A stretch of DNA of 64,000 bases from the NCBI RefSeq assembly GCF_004681185.1, contig NZ_SRIF01000001.1:1240001-1304000 (forward strand), written 5' to 3'. Positions within the stretch are counted from its first letter, which is position 1, and each line of letters starts with the position of its first letter. The translations under genes were made by a program, and so were the position numbers. This document shows positions 49,789 through 59,987 of this stretch, one piece after another. This stretch comes from Haloarcula amylovorans. GTDB lineage: Archaea > Halobacteriota > Halobacteria > Halobacteriales > Haloarculaceae. The notes below the pieces were generated by a model. It saw only the letters and a program-made list of their open reading frames with translations. It did no database searches and was not told the origin of the DNA.

Positions 49789-52071
49789 ATGAACGGCGAG
49801 GAGTACATCGGCCGGGCGGACGAGTCCCTCGATGCGACCTACGAGGCCCCGATGAGCCTCGCGGAGTACGTCGACACAGTTCTCGAAACGCCCGAGATAG
49901 CCGCCCACGCCTCGAAGTACCTGCTCGCGGCCATCGAAGCGGCGGGCACCCGAACGGTCATCGAAGAGGGCGAGGAGAAGGAGCGCTACCGCTTCTTCGA
50001 CGACCCGCATAACGACGGGGAACACGCTATCCTCGGCAACACTGAGGTGCTGAACGCCTTCGTCGACGACCTGCGCTCTATCGCCGCCGGGCGAGGGAAA
50101 GACGAGAAGATCGTGTGGCTGGAAGGCCCCACTGCGACGGGTAAGTCCGAACTCAAGCGGTGTCTCATCAACGGCCTGCGGGAGTACTCGAAGACGCCCG
50201 AGGGCCGCCGCTACACCGTCGAGTGGAACGTCGCCGGCGCGGGCGGGAGCGACAGTGCCCTAACCTACGGCGACACCCCCATCGAGGACGAGGACGACTG
50301 GTACGAGAGCCCGGTGCAGGTCCACCCGCTGACGGTGTTCCCGCAAGACGTCCGGGCGGACCTGCTTGCCGCTATCAACGAGAAACTGGACGACCACATC
50401 GGGATTCACGTCGACGGCGACTTAGACCCGTTCTCGCGGGAGGCCTACGACTACTTAGAAGAGCAATACCGCCGGCAGGGGGCTGAAGACCTGTTCTCGG
50501 CGGTCACAGACCCAGGACATCTTCGGGTGAAGAACTTCGTCGTGGACATCGGTCGTGGCATCGGCGTCCTCCACTCCGAAGACGAAGGAACGCCGAAAGA
50601 GCGGTTGGTCGGGTCGTGGATGCACGGGATGCTCCGCGAACTGGACTCGCGGGGCCGGAAGAACCCGCAGGCGTTCTCCTACGACGGCGTCCTCTCGCAG
50701 GGCAACGGCCTGCTGACGGTCGTCGAAGACGCCGCCCAGCACGCCGACTTGCTCCAGAAACTGCTTAACGTCCCCGACGAGAGCCGCGTGAAACTGGACA
50801 AGGGCATCGGGATGGACGTCGACACCCAACTGGTCATCATCTCGAACCCCGACCTCGAAGCCCAACTCAACCAGCACGCGGAGCGCGAGGGACAGGACCC
50901 GTTGAAGGCGCTGAAACGTCGGCTGGACAAACACGAGTTCACGTACCTGACGAACCTCTCGCTGGAAGCCCAGTTGCTCCGTCGGGAGTTGACCAACGAG
51001 ACGAGCGTCTGGGATCCCGACTCGTGGGAAGAGTTAGAGACGTGGATTCAGGAACCGGTGACCGTCGCCGTCCGTGACGAGGCCGAGACGGCCACGGAGA
51101 AGGAACTGGCTCCCCACACCGTCGAGGCGGCGGCGCTGTACGCCGTCGTCTCCCGACTGGACGCCTCGCCGATTCCGAGCGGCCTGGACCTCGTGGATAA
51201 GGCGCTGCTGTTCGACCGCGGCTACCTGATGGAAGGCGACGAGCAGGTCGACATCGACGATTACAACGTCGAGAAGACCGACGCCGACGGCGATCACGGC
51301 ATCCCCGTGACCTACGTCCGCGACATCGTTGCCGACCTGCTTCACGAGACGCAGGATCGCCATCACCCCGACTTACCCGTCGAACACGTCATCATGCCAC
51401 GAGACGTTCTCAACGCTATCGCGGAGGGGCTCGGCGACGCACCGGTGTTCTCGACGGCGGAGGCCGGCGAGTACGAGGAGCGAGTCGTGCCCGTGAAAAA
51501 CCACATCTTCGGCGAACAGGAGCGGGACGTGCTGGACGCGATGATGCGCGATAAGCGCGTCGACGAGACCACTGTCGAAGAGTACATCGAGCACGTCTAC
51601 GCGTGGGCCAGCGACGAACAGATAGAGAACGCCCGCGGCGAGTACGTCGACCCGGACCCGCTGAAGATGAAGGTGTTCGAGATCGAGCACCTCGGCCGGT
51701 TCGACGAGTCGAACTACGACGACAACGACCCCGACGAGGCGGTCGAGGCGTTCCGCACCGACAAGATCATCACGGCGCTGAACCGCCACGCGTGGCAGCG
51801 CCGCGACGAGGAGTTCCGCGTCGGCGACGTCTCCCCCAAGGAGATTCCCGTCATCAAAACCGTTCTCGGGAGTCACGACTGGGACGACGTCAAGCGGACC
51901 TACGAGGACTTCGACCCCCGGCAGTGGGACAACCCGCCGTCCGGGACCGAGACGGCCCGCCTCAAGGAGACGACCATCGAAAACATGGTCGACATGCGCG
52001 GGTACAGCGAGGCCACCGCCGAGCTGACCAGCCGACACGTCATGAGCCAGGTGAGTTACAGATGGGACTGA
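49789..52071 (+). CDS. PrkA-type P-loop protein, copy 2
   Basis: This 760-residue paralogue of the preceding protein has Walker A G113-PTATGKS120. Parallel domain segments include [27 protein letters not shown] near the N-terminus and [36 protein letters not shown] in the middle, where copy 1 has FDYSGAFCNANRG. Its N-terminus and C-terminal domain are diverged, so it probably has a distinct role, such as forming a mixed ring with copy 1. Its last 10 bp overlap the start of the DUF444 gene (ATG 52062), which suggests translational coupling. Confidence 0.9.
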   Translation: MNGEEYIGRADESLDATYEAPMSLAEYVDTVLETPEIAAHASKYLLAAIEAAGTRTVIEEGEEKERYRFFDDPHNDGEHAILGNTEVLNAFVDDLRSIAAGRGKDEKIVWLEGPTATGKSELKRCLINGLREYSKTPEGRRYTVEWNVAGAGGSDSALTYGDTPIEDEDDWYESPVQVHPLTVFPQDVRADLLAAINEKLDDHIGIHVDGDLDPFSREAYDYLEEQYRRQGAEDLFSAVTDPGHLRVKNFVVDIGRGIGVLHSEDEGTPKERLVGSWMHGMLRELDSRGRKNPQAFSYDGVLSQGNGLLTVVEDAAQHADLLQKLLNVPDESRVKLDKGIGMDVDTQLVIISNPDLEAQLNQHAEREGQDPLKALKRRLDKHEFTYLTNLSLEAQLLRRELTNETSVWDPDSWEELETWIQEPVTVAVRDEAETATEKELAPHTVEAAALYAVVSRLDASPIPSGLDLVDKALLFDRGYLMEGDEQVDIDDYNVEKTDADGDHGIPVTYVRDIVADLLHETQDRHHPDLPVEHVIMPRDVLNAIAEGLGDAPVFSTAEAGEYEERVVPVKNHIFGEQERDVLDAMMRDKRVDETTVEEYIEHVYAWASDEQIENARGEYVDPDPLKMKVFEIEHLGRFDESNYDDNDPDEAVEAFRTDKIITALNRHAWQRRDEEFRVGDVSPKEIPVIKTVLGSHDWDDVKRTYEDFDPRQWDNPPSGTETARLKETTIENMVDMRGYSEATAELTSRHVMSQVSYRWD

Positions 52072-53378
52072 AAGACGACTTAGAGCGCTACCGCGAGATC
52101 GGTGAGGAGCGGCGACAGGACCTCGCCGAGTTCATCCAGTACGGCGACCTCGGCAGTTCGCGCGGCGACGAGGTCCGTATCCCTATCAAGATAGTCGACC
52201 TCCCGGAGTTCGCCTACGACCAGCGAGACAAGGGCGGTGTCGGGCAAGGCGAAGGGGCCGAACCGGGCGACCCGGTCGGCCAACCACAGCCCCAGCCGGG
52301 CGACGACGGCGACGAGGACGGCGAACCCGGCGAGGAGGGCGGCGAACACGAGTACTACGAGATGGACCCCGAGGAGTTCGCCGAGGAGCTAGACGAGCGT
52401 CTCGGCCTCGATTTGGACCCGAAGGGGAAGAAAGTCATCGAGGAGAAGGAGGGCGACTTTACCGACATTACTCGGACCGGGCCGTCCTCGACGCTGGACT
52501 TCGAGCGCCTGTTCAAACAGGGGCTGAAGCGCAAGCTGGCGATGGACTTCGACGAGGACTACGTCCGCGAAGCGCTGAAAGTCGACGGCTGGGGGCCGGC
52601 GACGGTGTTCGAGTGGGCGCGCGAGAAGAACATCGTCGTCTCGAAGGCGTGGATAGAGGACGCCTACGAGGACATCCCCGACGACGAGAAGACGACGTGG
52701 GCGTCCATCGAGGAGATGGAGGCGAACGTCGAGCAGACGGACACCCCACAGCGCATCCGCCGAGAAGGCGTCGACGAGATTCCGTTCCGCCGGGAAGACG
52801 AACGCTACCGCTACCCCGAAATCGTCGAGGAGCGCGAGAAGAACGTCGTCGTCGTCAACATCCGGGACGTCTCCGGGTCGATGCGCCAGAAGAAGCGCGA
52901 ACTCGTCGAGCGAACGTTCACGCCGCTGGACTGGTATCTCCAGGGGAAATACGACAACGCCGAGTTCGTCTACATCGCCCACGACGCCGACGCGTGGGAA
53001 GTTGACCGCGACGAGTTCTTCGGTATCCGCTCGGGCGGTGGAACCCGCATCTCCAGCGCGTACGACCTCGCCGCCGCAGTACTGGAAGAACAGTATCCGT
53101 GGAGTGAGTGGAACCGCTACGTGTTCGCCGCCGGTGACTCCGAGAACTCCTCGAACGACACGGAGGAGAAGGTCATCCCGATGATGGAACAGATCCCGGC
53201 GAACCTCCACGCCTACGTGGAGACCCAACCCAGCGGGAACGCGATCAACGCGACCCACGCCGAGGAGGTCGAGCGGAGCTTCCGCGACAGCGACAACGTC
53301 GCGGTGGCGTACGTCTCCTCGCCGGAGGACGTCATCGACGCCATCTACGAGATACTCAGCACGGAGGAAGAGGGATGA
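52062..53378 (+). CDS. DUF444 (YeaH-like) protein with VWA-type motif
   Basis: This 438-residue protein starts at ATG 52062 inside the end of the previous gene. After an acidic, glycine/proline-rich linker (about 55-95), the C-terminal von Willebrand factor A-like domain carries the MIDAS motif D269-V-S271-G-S273 and later [13 protein letters not shown]444 proteins are the constant partner of PrkA and SpoVR in bacteria. They probably hold a metal-bound protein ligand. Its stop overlaps the next start (ATGA at 53375-53378). Confidence 0.92.
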   Translation: MGLKDDLERYREIGEERRQDLAEFIQYGDLGSSRGDEVRIPIKIVDLPEFAYDQRDKGGVGQGEGAEPGDPVGQPQPQPGDDGDEDGEPGEEGGEHEYYEMDPEEFAEELDERLGLDLDPKGKKVIEEKEGDFTDITRTGPSSTLDFERLFKQGLKRKLAMDFDEDYVREALKVDGWGPATVFEWAREKNIVVSKAWIEDAYEDIPDDEKTTWASIEEMEANVEQTDTPQRIRREGVDEIPFRREDERYRYPEIVEEREKNVVVVNIRDVSGSMRQKKRELVERTFTPLDWYLQGKYDNAEFVYIAHDADAWEVDRDEFFGIRSGGGTRISSAYDLAAAVLEEQYPWSEWNRYVFAAGDSENSSNDTEEKVIPMMEQIPANLHAYVETQPSGNAINATHAEEVERSFRDSDNVAVAYVSSPEDVIDAIYEILSTEEEG

Positions 53379-55420
53379 GCAAAGACGACAGATTCGCCAA
53401 GCAGCGCATCGCCGACGACTTAGAAGAGCCGGTCAACGAAGCGGGGAACCTCGCTCGAAAGCTCGGGTTGACCCCCTACCCGGTGAACTACTGGGTCGTC
53501 GACTACGACGAGATGAACGAACTCATCGCCTACGGCGGGTTCCAAAAGCGGTACCCCCACTGGCGCTGGGGAATGCAGTACGACCGCCAGCAAAAGCAGG
53601 GCCAGTTCCTCGGCGGGAAGGCCTTCGAAATCGTCAACAACGACGACCCGGCCCACGCCTTCCTCCAGGAGTCGAACACGCTGGCCGACCAGAAGGCGGT
53701 CATCACCCACGTCGAGGCCCACGCCGATTTCTTCGCCAACAACCGCTGGTTCAAGATGTTCAGCGACGGAGCCCCGCCCCGAGCCGCCAGCGAGGCGACG
53801 GAGGGCGGCCCCGACAGAGGTCCCGACGCTGCCGGGATGCTCGCTCGCCACAGCGACACCATCCGGGAGTACATGCAGGACCCCGACATCGAGCGCGGCG
53901 AGGTCGAGCGGTTCATCGACCACGTCCTCTGTCTGGAGGACAACATCGACCAGCACCAGCCGTACAGTCCCGTCGAGACGGCCGCGGAGCACTTCGAGGA
54001 CATCGAGGGCGTCGACGTCGCCGACCAACTGGACGAGCTCGACCTCTCGGACGAGGTCAAGCGACAGGTGTTCGACGACGAGTGGTTGGACGCACAGGCC
54101 GACGACGAGGACGGGGTGACGTTCCCCGCCCAACCCGACAAGGACGTGCTCGGCTTCCTGCGCAAGCACGGGATGGCCTACGACGAGGACGCCGGGAAGG
54201 CCGTCGAGATGGAGGACTGGCAGGCCGAGATACTCGAACTCCTGCGCCGGGAGGCATACTACTTCGCCCCCCAGAAGATGACGAAGGTGATGAACGAGGG
54301 CTGGGCGGCCTACTGGGAGTCGCTGATGATGACCGGCGAGCGCTTCGCCGGCGACGACGAGTTCGTCCTCTACGCCGACCACATGGCGCAAGTGCTCGGA
54401 TCGCCGGGCCTGAACCCCTACAAACTCGGCCTCGAAATCTGGGAGTACGTCGAGAACACGGAGAACCGCCGGGAGGTCGTCGAACGCCTGCTTCGCGTCG
54501 ACGGCATCACGTGGCGGACGTTCCACGACGTCGTCGACTTCACCGAGGTGCAGGACCACCTCGAACCGCCAGTCTGGTTACAGAACGTGGTCGAGCACCT
54601 CGACGAACTCGACCCGGAGGACCCGCGCGTGGACGGCGAGGCCCTCGAACGCGCCTGGGCTGGCGATCTCGACGCCGAGACGTACCCCTGGAAGGTGCTG
54701 ACCTACGAGGGACTGGCACAACGGCACTACTCGCTGGTCAAGCCCCAGTACCGCGGGTTCGTCTCGCGGGTCAGTCAGGAGGAGTTAGAGCGCGTCTCGC
54801 GGTATATGTTCGATGACTCCCGCTACGACAGCGTCGAGGCGGCGCTCGCGGACGTCGAGTACACCCGCGGCTGGGAGCGCATGCGCGAGATTCGCGAGAG
54901 CCACAACGACGTGACCTTCCTCGACGAGTTCCTCACGCAAGAGTTCGTCGACGACAACGACTACTTCACCTACGAGTACACCCACGCCTCCGGCGACTAC
55001 CGCGTGACCTCGACGGACCACGAGGACGTCAAGAAGAAGTTGATGCTCAACTTCACCAACTTCGGCAAGCCCACCGTCGTCGTACAAGACGGCAACTACC
55101 AGAACCGCAACGAGTTGCTGTTGGCCCACCAGTTCAACGGCGTGATGCTCGACACCAGACAGGCCGCGGACGTCCTCGAACGCACCTTCGAACTCTGGGG
55201 CCGCCCAGTGAATCTCCTGACCATCGTCAAGGAGTTCGACGACCACGACGTGGAAGTCGCCAAGCGCCGCGACCGTGAACCCGAACCCGAGGAGGTCGGC
55301 AAGCGACTGCGCTACGACGGCGAGGAGATCACCGTCGAGGACGTCCCCTGGAACGAGGTCGAACACCTCGCGGCGACGGACATCGACTACAACACCAAGC
55401 CCGACGAGTGGACCGCCTGA
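53375..55420 (+). CDS. SpoVR family protein
   Basis: This 681-residue protein contains the SpoVR signatures [50 protein letters not shown] and [16 protein letters not shown], with conserved His, Trp and Glu residues. The C-terminal [25 protein letters not shown] is also typical. SpoVR was named for spore cortex formation in Bacillus and is co-regulated with YeaGH in Gram-negatives; the biochemical role is unknown. Residues about 130-250 hold an acidic insertion relative to bacterial SpoVR, which are near 500 residues. It is the last gene of the operon. Confidence 0.93.
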   Translation: MSKDDRFAKQRIADDLEEPVNEAGNLARKLGLTPYPVNYWVVDYDEMNELIAYGGFQKRYPHWRWGMQYDRQQKQGQFLGGKAFEIVNNDDPAHAFLQESNTLADQKAVITHVEAHADFFANNRWFKMFSDGAPPRAASEATEGGPDRGPDAAGMLARHSDTIREYMQDPDIERGEVERFIDHVLCLEDNIDQHQPYSPVETAAEHFEDIEGVDVADQLDELDLSDEVKRQVFDDEWLDAQADDEDGVTFPAQPDKDVLGFLRKHGMAYDEDAGKAVEMEDWQAEILELLRREAYYFAPQKMTKVMNEGWAAYWESLMMTGERFAGDDEFVLYADHMAQVLGSPGLNPYKLGLEIWEYVENTENRREVVERLLRVDGITWRTFHDVVDFTEVQDHLEPPVWLQNVVEHLDELDPEDPRVDGEALERAWAGDLDAETYPWKVLTYEGLAQRHYSLVKPQYRGFVSRVSQEELERVSRYMFDDSRYDSVEAALADVEYTRGWERMREIRESHNDVTFLDEFLTQEFVDDNDYFTYEYTHASGDYRVTSTDHEDVKKKLMLNFTNFGKPTVVVQDGNYQNRNELLLAHQFNGVMLDTRQAADVLERTFELWGRPVNLLTIVKEFDDHDVEVAKRRDREPEPEEVGKRLRYDGEEITVEDVPWNEVEHLAATDIDYNTKPDEWTA

Positions 55421-55488
55421 ACGTCACTGTTTTCTCGAAGAGAGCGATTTCTAGTTTTGGCAGGGTCGGGAGTGTGACCGATTCAAAC

Positions 55489-55776
55489 AACCAGAAAGCC
55501 CCCGCCCGAGCGCGGCCGCTGCGCGACATATTCTCGCGACGCTCGCTCGGACACCGGGAGACCAAAGGTCTCCCGAGAAATCGGGCGGCGAGCCGCCCGA
55601 TGACGGCCCCTTTCAGTCCCACCCCGTAACTGGCCGGTCAGCCGACACGGGTGGGACTGAAAGGGGCCGCTGGCTGAGCGACGGCGGGCGACACAAGCAC
55701 TGCACTGAGCGAACACAGTGAGCGAAGGAAGCGCGCAGCGAGCCCCCCGAGTTCAGCCAGCCGGGGCTTTCTGGTT
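55489..55776. mobile_element. 288-bp MITE-like element with terminal and nested inverted repeats
   Basis: Perfect inverted ends aaccagaaagcccc lie at 55489-55502 and 55763-55776. Inside are three perfect palindromes: 9-bp arms 55555-55563/55567-55575, 10-bp arms 55580-55589/55592-55601, and 20-bp arms 55605-55624/55649-55668 whose right arm contains GGGTGGGACTGAAAGGGG. No transposase or ORF of note is inside. It lies between the SpoVR and hisD genes, filling most of the 450-bp gap 55421-55870. No clear target-site duplication is seen. It may also act as a transcription terminator or as a structured RNA. Confidence 0.65.
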
Positions 55777-55870
55777 CTCGGTCTTAGCAGCTCCCTCACC
55801 GGACACTATCTCTAATACTAGCTCGGCGGCGAAGGGAAACCCGTTTTTCCGCCCGCGTCGAACGGCGTCC

Positions 55871-57139
55871 ATGGACGTACACACGGTTGCCGACCTCGGT
55901 CCCGACGAGCGGTCAGCGCTGTTCGACCGGGACGCGGGCGTCGAGAGCGTCAGAGACGACGCTCGGGACATCGTCTCGCAGGTCCGCGAAGAAGGCGACG
56001 TGGCGTTGCGCCGCTTCGCCAGCGAGTTTGACGGCGTCGAGGTGGGGAACGTCGATATCACCGACGCCACCGAACGCGCCTACGAGGAGATCGACGACGA
56101 CGTGCGCGCGGCCATCGAAGACGCCGCCGAGAACGTCCGGGCGTTCCACGAGCGGCAGGTGCCCGAGGACTGGCGCGAGGACTTCGAGGGCCGGGAACTG
56201 GGTCGCCGGTTCCGACCGCTCGACAGCGCCGGGGTGTACGCGCCGGGCGGCACCGCCGCCTACCCCTCCAGCGCGCTGATGGGCGTCATTCCGGCGAAGG
56301 TCGCGGGCGTCGAACACGTCGCCGTCGCCACACCACCCGCCGACGAGGTCAATCCCGTCACGCTGGCAGCCATCCACGTCGCCGGGGCCGACGCCGTCTA
56401 TCAGGTCGGCGGCGCGCAGGCCATCGCGGCGCTGGCCTACGGCACCGAGACGGTCACTGCCACCGACATCGTGGTCGGGCCGGGCAACCGCTGGGTCACA
56501 GCGGCGAAAGCCGAGGTGCGCGGCGACGTGGCCATCGACTTCCTCGCTGGACCCTCCGAAATCATGGTCGTCGCAGACGACACTGCCGACCCCGAACTGG
56601 TCGCGTCGGACCTCGTCGCGCAGGCCGAACACGACGAGAACGCCTCCGTCGTCGCCGTCACCGACGACGAGGAACTCGCCGAGAGCGTCACCGAGGCCGT
56701 CGAGAAACAGGCCGCCGAACGAGAGCGTGAGGCCGTGATTCGAGCAGCGCTCGAAAGCGACGCCTCGGGCGTCTTCCACGCTCGGTCGATGAGCGAAGCC
56801 GTGCTGTTCGCCGAGGAGTACGCCGCCGAGCATCTCTCGATTCAGGCCGACGACGACGAAGCGCTACTGGAACGCATCCCCTCCGCAGGCTCCGTCTTCC
56901 TCGGCCCGTACAGCCCCGTGGCGGCTGGCGACTACGCCGCCGGGACGAACCACGTCCTGCCGACCGGCGGCGCTGCACGGGTCACTGGCGGCCTCTCCGT
57001 AGACACCTTCGTCCGGTCAACGACCGTCCAGCGACTCACCGAAGATTCCCTCGCGGACATCAGCGAGACGATTACGACGCTCGCGGAGGCCGAAGGGCTG
57101 GAGGGTCACGCCGAGAGCGTCCGCAAGCGGTTCGAGTGA
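55871..57139 (+). CDS. hisD: Histidinol dehydrogenase
   Basis: This 422-residue protein has HisD motifs: RFRPLDSAGVYAPGGTAAYPSSALMGVIPAKVAGVEHVAV, VGGAQAIAALAYGTETV, FLAGPSEIMVVADD, and the catalytic region AQAEHDENASVVAVTDD with the Glu/His pair. It performs the last two oxidations of histidine biosynthesis (histidinol to histidine). It is isolated from other his genes in this window. The ATG at 55871 is selected; upstream frames would run into the palindromic element. Confidence 0.96.
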   Translation: MDVHTVADLGPDERSALFDRDAGVESVRDDARDIVSQVREEGDVALRRFASEFDGVEVGNVDITDATERAYEEIDDDVRAAIEDAAENVRAFHERQVPEDWREDFEGRELGRRFRPLDSAGVYAPGGTAAYPSSALMGVIPAKVAGVEHVAVATPPADEVNPVTLAAIHVAGADAVYQVGGAQAIAALAYGTETVTATDIVVGPGNRWVTAAKAEVRGDVAIDFLAGPSEIMVVADDTADPELVASDLVAQAEHDENASVVAVTDDEELAESVTEAVEKQAAEREREAVIRAALESDASGVFHARSMSEAVLFAEEYAAEHLSIQADDDEALLERIPSAGSVFLGPYSPVAAGDYAAGTNHVLPTGGAARVTGGLSVDTFVRSTTVQRLTEDSLADISETITTLAEAEGLEGHAESVRKRFE

Positions 57140-57181
57140 GCGGGGACCGAGTAGCAGTCGAGAAGTTCGTACTGCTGTACA

Positions 57182-57382
57182 TTACGCTCGGTCCTCAGTG
57201 ACACCTTCGTAAAACAGCAGTCCGATCGAAGAAACGGAGAGAACGAACAGTATCACTCCGGTAGTACCGACCACGACCTGTCCCGCTCCGAGAGCGCTAG
57301 CGTATCCCAGCCCAAATAATCCGATAACCGAGAGCAAAAGCCCCAAGATGAAACGCTGAAACGATGCAGCGAGGTCGTTCAT
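57182..57382 (-). CDS. Small two-helix membrane protein
   Basis: From ATG 57382 this is a 66-residue protein with two membrane helices: FILGLLLSVIGLFGLGYASAL and VVVGTTGVILFVLSVSSIGLLFY, flanked by short polar ends. There is no motif. An alternative start at 57403 adds seven residues. It converges with hisD, 42 bp apart. It is probably real but its role is unknown. Confidence 0.55.
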   Translation of the reverse strand: MNDLAASFQRFILGLLLSVIGLFGLGYASALGAGQVVVGTTGVILFVLSVSSIGLLFYEGVTEDRA

Positions 57383-57560
57383 ACTTCGACTATAAAATTC
57401 CAAGCAGTAATCTCTTGTGTGAAAATATACTACCGCACTTGATAGACCGGTCGTCCACGGATGAACCTAGACAACAATGTCCGAAAGCGATTCGAGTAGC
57501 GGCACTCGGCAGAATACGCAAGGTTCGCTTTTTCGGCTCTGTCGGTCCATAGCGTCGCCC

Positions 57561-57899
57561 ATGTCGAGTTACGAGGCGCACTCGATATCGTATTCGGGAA
57601 CGACCGAAGACGACTGGGACGCCCCGTCCGAGAGCGACTTCGACACGGACGACCTCTCGACCATCGACGACCACTTCCTGCTGTCCTCGTCAGGCTTTCC
57701 ACCGGAGGACTTCGGCGACCTGCAGATTCCGGTCGTCGACCCGGAGGGGAACCTAAATCTGAACGCGCTCCAGACGGCCTACAGCGGCGGCCACAGCGTC
57801 GAAGCCGTCGATGGAATCGACGACGACACTGTCGGGCAGGTCAAGGGCATCATCCAGCGGCTCGCCGAAGAAGGATTCGACCATCAAATAGGCGACTGA
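57561..57899 (+). CDS. Tandem paralogue 1: phage prohead-protease-like C-terminal motif
   Basis: This 112-residue acidic protein has a characteristic core, DFGDLQIPVVDPEGNLNLNALQTAYSGG, then HSVEAVDGIDDDTVGQVKGIIQRLAEE. The pattern D-x-LP-x-x-DPEG-LN-x-xA..A.. followed by a helix ending in RLAEE is like the segment at the end of phage head-maturation proteases and related small proteins. No protease domain is present. It is 45% or so identical by eye to the next gene. The function is unknown. Confidence 0.65.
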   Translation: MSSYEAHSISYSGTTEDDWDAPSESDFDTDDLSTIDDHFLLSSSGFPPEDFGDLQIPVVDPEGNLNLNALQTAYSGGHSVEAVDGIDDDTVGQVKGIIQRLAEEGFDHQIGD

Positions 57900-57971
57900 G
57901 CCGAACCACGGCTATCGCTCGGGAGCGTGAGCAAGCTATCTCCTTTTCCGTCGAGCGCGTCCAGAAGGCGT

Positions 57972-58322
57972 ATGACCGCATACGAAGCTACGGCCGTCTC
58001 CTACGATACCGTGACGACAGAGGCGTGGGACGCGCCGGAACTGAACGACTTCGACACAGACGACCTCACCGAAATCGGCGACCACTTCGTGGTGGCGAAA
58101 GGCGGGTTCCCGCCCGAGAAGTTCAGCGACCTCGAACTCCCGGTGGTCGATACGGACGGCAACCTCAACCTGAACGCGATACGAACGGCCTACAGCGGCG
58201 GCCGCAGCGTCGAAGCCATCGACGGCATCAGCGAGGGGACGCGAGCGAAGGCCAAGAGCATCCTCCAGAATCTCGCCGAGGAGGAGTTCAGCGAGGGGCT
58301 CGACACCGAGATGGGCGAGTAA
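57972..58322 (+). CDS. Tandem paralogue 2: phage prohead-protease-like C-terminal motif
   Basis: This 116-residue protein is a close relative of the preceding one: both start with ...YEA...SY, share WDAP, DFDTDDL, GFPPE-F-DL-(I/L)PVVD, G-NLNLNA, TAYSGG-SVEA(V/I)DGI, and end in an acidic helix. The tandem pair arose by local duplication. No phage structural genes surround it, so it is not part of an intact prophage. A GTG at 57927 is an alternative start; I used the ATG at 57972, which aligns with the paralogue. Confidence 0.65.
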   Translation: MTAYEATAVSYDTVTTEAWDAPELNDFDTDDLTEIGDHFVVAKGGFPPEKFSDLELPVVDTDGNLNLNAIRTAYSGGRSVEAIDGISEGTRAKAKSILQNLAEEEFSEGLDTEMGE

Positions 58323-58388
58323 GCAGGAATGGATTCCCGACGACGCAACCGGCGTCAGGGTTAACAGGCTAGGGAGTGGACTATTCGT

Positions 58389-58763
58389 ATGAGCAGTACC
58401 GCAGAGGACGGTGAACCTGAACTCGGCGGCTCCGACGTGGGCGTCACGGAGGAGGCCGCCGCGGAGGCACTGGACCTGCTGGAAGGAGAAGGGCTAGACA
58501 CAGACGTGGCCGGCCTACGTCTGTTCGTTCAGCAAGGCGGCTGTGCGGGGCTCTCCTACGGGATGCGCTTCGAGCACAAACCGGAAGACGGCGACACCGT
58601 CTTCGAGCGAAACGACCTGCGCGTGTTCGTCGACGGCGCGAGCATCGACTACATAGAAGGGTCGGTCCTCGCCTACGAGGGCGGACTCCAAGGCGCGGGG
58701 TTCCACGTCGAGAACCCCAACGTGGTCAGCGAGTGCGGCTGTGGCGAGTCGTTCCGAACGTAG
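58389..58763 (+). CDS. A-type iron-sulfur carrier protein (IscA/ErpA/HesB family)
   Basis: This 124-residue protein has the three conserved cysteines: C52 in QGGCAGLSYGM, and C116-G-C118 near the C-terminus (VVSECGCGESF). It carries [2Fe-2S] or [4Fe-4S] clusters to apo-proteins in the cytosol. The N-terminal 15 residues are an acidic haloarchaeal addition. No SUF genes are adjacent. The length is otherwise standard. Confidence 0.95.
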   Translation: MSSTAEDGEPELGGSDVGVTEEAAAEALDLLEGEGLDTDVAGLRLFVQQGGCAGLSYGMRFEHKPEDGDTVFERNDLRVFVDGASIDYIEGSVLAYEGGLQGAGFHVENPNVVSECGCGESFRT

Positions 58764-58764
58764 T

Positions 58765-58965
58765 CTACGCTTCGAGTTCGAAGGCGACGGTCACTTCTGC
58801 CTGATACTCTCGTCCGTCGGCGTTCGCGATCTCGACGCCGAGTTCGTCCACTTCGACCCACTTCAGATTGTCCAGCGTCCGCTCGGCGCGTTCGATGGCG
58901 TCGTCGGCGGCGTCGTCGAAGCTCTCCGAACTCGTCCCGATAAGTGTGATTTTCTTGAATACCAT
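58765..58965 (-). CDS. Dodecin family flavin-binding protein
   Basis: This 66-residue protein starts [39 protein letters not shown], the dodecin fold with the flavin-stacking tryptophan W36 in LKWVEV and the Q in [13 protein letters not shown]. Dodecins form a hollow dodecamer that stores riboflavin or lumichrome; the halobacterial version is the best studied. Its 3' end is 1 bp from the IscA gene. Confidence 0.95.
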   Translation of the reverse strand: MVFKKITLIGTSSESFDDAADDAIERAERTLDNLKWVEVDELGVEIANADGREYQAEVTVAFELEA

Positions 58966-59091
58966 TGGTGTGGTGTAACACTGTTGCCACGACCGAGCGG
59001 TCGTGACCCAGTGCTATACCCGAATGTTGGCTTGCGGTTTTTGTAACCGTTGGGGCTATCGAGGACGAACGACGGGCACGTAACCGGTGGA

Positions 59092-59943
59092 CTACGTCAA
59101 CTCGTCTAAGCTCATCTGCGCGTCGTCGTCTGCGGGCGGTTCGTAGTCGGTGAAGACGCGACTGTGGACGATGTCGTCCAGGTATTCCTCGTCGCGTTCG
59201 AAGCCGATGCAACTCCGCCCGAGGTCACGGGCGACTTTCATCGTCGTCCCGCTGCCGAGGAAGGGGTCGAGGATCACGTCGCCCGGGTCGGAACTGACCT
59301 CGACGATACGTTCGATGACTGCCTCGGGGTACTGCGCGGGGTGGTCAGTGCGTTCCGGCGACGCTCTGTCCGTTCCAGATGTCACCTTCGGGATGTCCCA
59401 GACGTCGCCCGGATTCTTCCCCAACGGGTTGACCTTCAGCTCGCCGTCTTTCTTCTGGTTCGGGTATTTCGCCGGGACGCGCACGTCGTCTAAGTTGAAC
59501 GTGTAGTCGTCTAAGTCGGCGACGCAGTACAGCCACGTCTCCTTCTTCGGCGAGAAACGGTTTCGACAGTTCACGCCCGCCTTGTAGTGCCAGATAACCT
59601 GCTGGACCAGCGAGATGTTCAGTTCGTCGCGGACGATGGGGTAGATATCGTACTCCCACGGGACGTACTGTCGGCCGTCTCCCTCCTTCCGAAAGCCAAT
59701 GTTGAGCCAGAAGGAGCCGTCGGCAGCCAGTGTCCGCTCGGCGAGTGCCATCCACTGACGCGTGAAATCGAGGTAGTCGTCGAGCGCCATCACCTCCTCG
59801 TACTCCTTGCCGATGTTGTACGGCGGGGAGGTGACGACGAGGTCGATATCGCCGTCGGCGACCACCGCGTCCATATCGAGGGCGTCGCCGAGATACGCCT
59901 CGTAGAACGTCTCGCCGTCGTCGGCCTCGTATCGCAGTTCCAT
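59092..59943 (-). CDS. Orphan site-specific DNA methyltransferase (N4-C/N6-A type, beta class)
   Basis: This 283-residue protein starts at ATG 59943. Motif IV is T38-SPPY42 and precedes motif I, DPFLGSGTT (226-234), which is the beta-class order. SPPY fits m4C or m6A. The segment NRFSPKKETWLYCVADLD and PAQYPEAVIERIVEVSS are common in orphan methylases. There is no restriction nuclease adjacent. In Haloferax, an orphan m4C methylase of the CTAG motif is widespread; this gene is a good candidate for that family. A frame extending to 60732 is antisense or overlaps the next gene and was rejected. Confidence 0.88.
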   Translation of the reverse strand: MELRYEADDGETFYEAYLGDALDMDAVVADGDIDLVVTSPPYNIGKEYEEVMALDDYLDFTRQWMALAERTLAADGSFWLNIGFRKEGDGRQYVPWEYDIYPIVRDELNISLVQQVIWHYKAGVNCRNRFSPKKETWLYCVADLDDYTFNLDDVRVPAKYPNQKKDGELKVNPLGKNPGDVWDIPKVTSGTDRASPERTDHPAQYPEAVIERIVEVSSDPGDVILDPFLGSGTTMKVARDLGRSCIGFERDEEYLDDIVHSRVFTDYEPPADDDAQMSLDELT

Positions 59944-59987
59944 CGCTTGCCCTCGAAGTGGACAGTCTGTACTTTCAGTCTTTCGAG

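Noticed and set aside
51603..52061. Upstream extension of the DUF444 protein
   Set aside because: It lies within the second PrkA gene in a shadow frame and is Arg-rich. The DUF444 N-terminus starts at ATG 52062.
55605..55668. Possible CRISPR repeats near 55.6 kb
   Set aside because: The GTGGGACTGAAAGGGG-like sequences form a single inverted pair, not direct repeats with spacers of constant length.
57561..58322. Prophage remnant
   Set aside because: The two paralogues look phage-related in one motif only; no integrase, terminase, portal or capsid gene is nearby.
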